Of a stretch of DNA of 64,000 bases, positions 63,708-64,000 are shown piece by piece. The position numbers and the translations under genes are program-made. Each line of letters opens with the position of its first letter. Position 1 is the first letter of the stretch. Below the pieces are notes generated by a model, which searched no databases, had not been told where the DNA came from, and was given only the letters and a program-made list of their open reading frames with translations. Source of the stretch: Pseudomonadota bacterium (GTDB lineage: Bacteria > Pseudomonadota > Gammaproteobacteria > Burkholderiales > JAJZQI01); assembly GCA_021851875.1 (NCBI GenBank), contig JAJZQI010000006.1:62001-126000 (forward strand), given 5' to 3'.

Positions 63708-64000
63708 ATGCAGTTTGGTCTTCCTGACGAGGCGATATCCAAATTAGTGGCATTGCTGTCTAGCAATGAGAAAGTGCGTAGCGTGCGTCTTTTTGGCTCT
63801 CGTGCAAAAGGGAATTACAGAGACGGATCTGACATTGATTTGTGTCTTGATGCGCCTAATTTGGATTTGCCAGAGAAATTTCATCTGGAAAATGCCTTAG
63901 ACGATTTGATGTTGCCATGGAAAGTGGATTTGGTCATTCAGCAGCAAATCGACAATAGTGCTTTACTTGACCATATTGCACGGGTGGGTATACGGCTTTA
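63708..64000 (+). CDS. MNT nucleotidyltransferase, HI0073 family (module 3, partial)
   Basis: At least 97 residues, running off the right edge in frame. VRLFGSRAKGNYRDGSDID carries the GSx10DxD site (G30, S31, D42, D44). HI0073 and HI0074 are known to form a complex; together they fit an MNT/HEPN module. Confidence 0.85.
   Translation, partial: MQFGLPDEAISKLVALLSSNEKVRSVRLFGSRAKGNYRDGSDIDLCLDAPNLDLPEKFHLENALDDLMLPWKVDLVIQQQIDNSALLDHIARVGIRL

Overview
This window is the replication-origin region of a betaproteobacterial chromosome, read through into a surface-polysaccharide island. The assignment rests on gene order (rpmH-rnpA-yidD-yidC-mnmE, mnmG-rsmG-parA-parB next to atpIBEFHAGDC, dnaA-dnaN-gyrB), on protein family variants such as the BtuM cobalamin transporter and SlyX, and on the parS sites. 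I cannot name the genus; a member of the Nitrosomonadales or a relative is plausible. No rRNA, tRNA or CRISPR array was seen.

Layout. (1) 1-2.7 kb: a partial unknown gene, then a DUF917 gene translationally coupled to a PAS-GGDEF diguanylate cyclase, both on the plus strand. (2) 2.7-24.0 kb, all on the minus strand and pointing away from the origin: an orphan ParA, glmS, glmU, the F1Fo ATP synthase operon (atpC to atpI), a uracil-DNA glycosylase-like gene, parB, parA, rsmG, mnmG, then pldA, ychJ-like, slyX, mnmE, yidC, yidD, rnpA and rpmH. (3) 24.0-29.5 kb, plus strand: dnaA, a probable oriC with DnaA boxes between dnaA and dnaN, dnaN and gyrB. The strand switch at about 24 kb fits an origin. 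Four parS sites lie at 18.7, 27.0, 39.8 and 46.5 kb. (4) 29.5-34.8 kb: a secreted DsrE-like protein, topA (minus), then phoB-phoR behind a Pho box. (5) 34.9-39.8 kb: a cobalamin riboswitch and a B12 uptake and assimilation operon (btuB-type receptor, btuM, cobO, cobQ). (6) 39.8-48.9 kb: lipopolysaccharide core genes, with heptosyltransferase-like GT9 and GT4 glycosyltransferases, msbA, a methyltransferase and a CgeB-like protein.

(7) 49-64 kb is the accessory, more recently assembled part. manC makes GDP-mannose. Wzm and Wzt form an ABC exporter for a finished O-polysaccharide. A 1648-residue protein joins an FkbM-type methyltransferase, a coiled coil, two GT4 domains and a GT2 domain. A C-methyltransferase-like protein and gmd (GDP-mannose 4,6-dehydratase) suggest a methylated or branched 6-deoxyhexose. 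Between these genes sit toxin-antitoxin modules: two tandem MNT/HEPN pairs separated by an IS30 transposase scar, a VapBC pair wedged between wzm and wzt, and a third HEPN/MNT pair at the right edge. One HEPN toxin gene is broken by a 13-bp tandem duplication, and an FkbM gene is broken by three single-base indels. Sequence from the middle of wzt to about 61.8 kb is visibly richer in A and T than its surroundings, as expected for acquired DNA.

The strongest candidate for an undescribed system is the 1648-residue protein with its Wzm/Wzt exporter. It looks like a single-chain version of the cap, coiled-coil ruler and polymerase arrangement that sets O-antigen length in WbdD/WbdA systems, and a run of nine G inside its coding sequence could switch it by frameshift.
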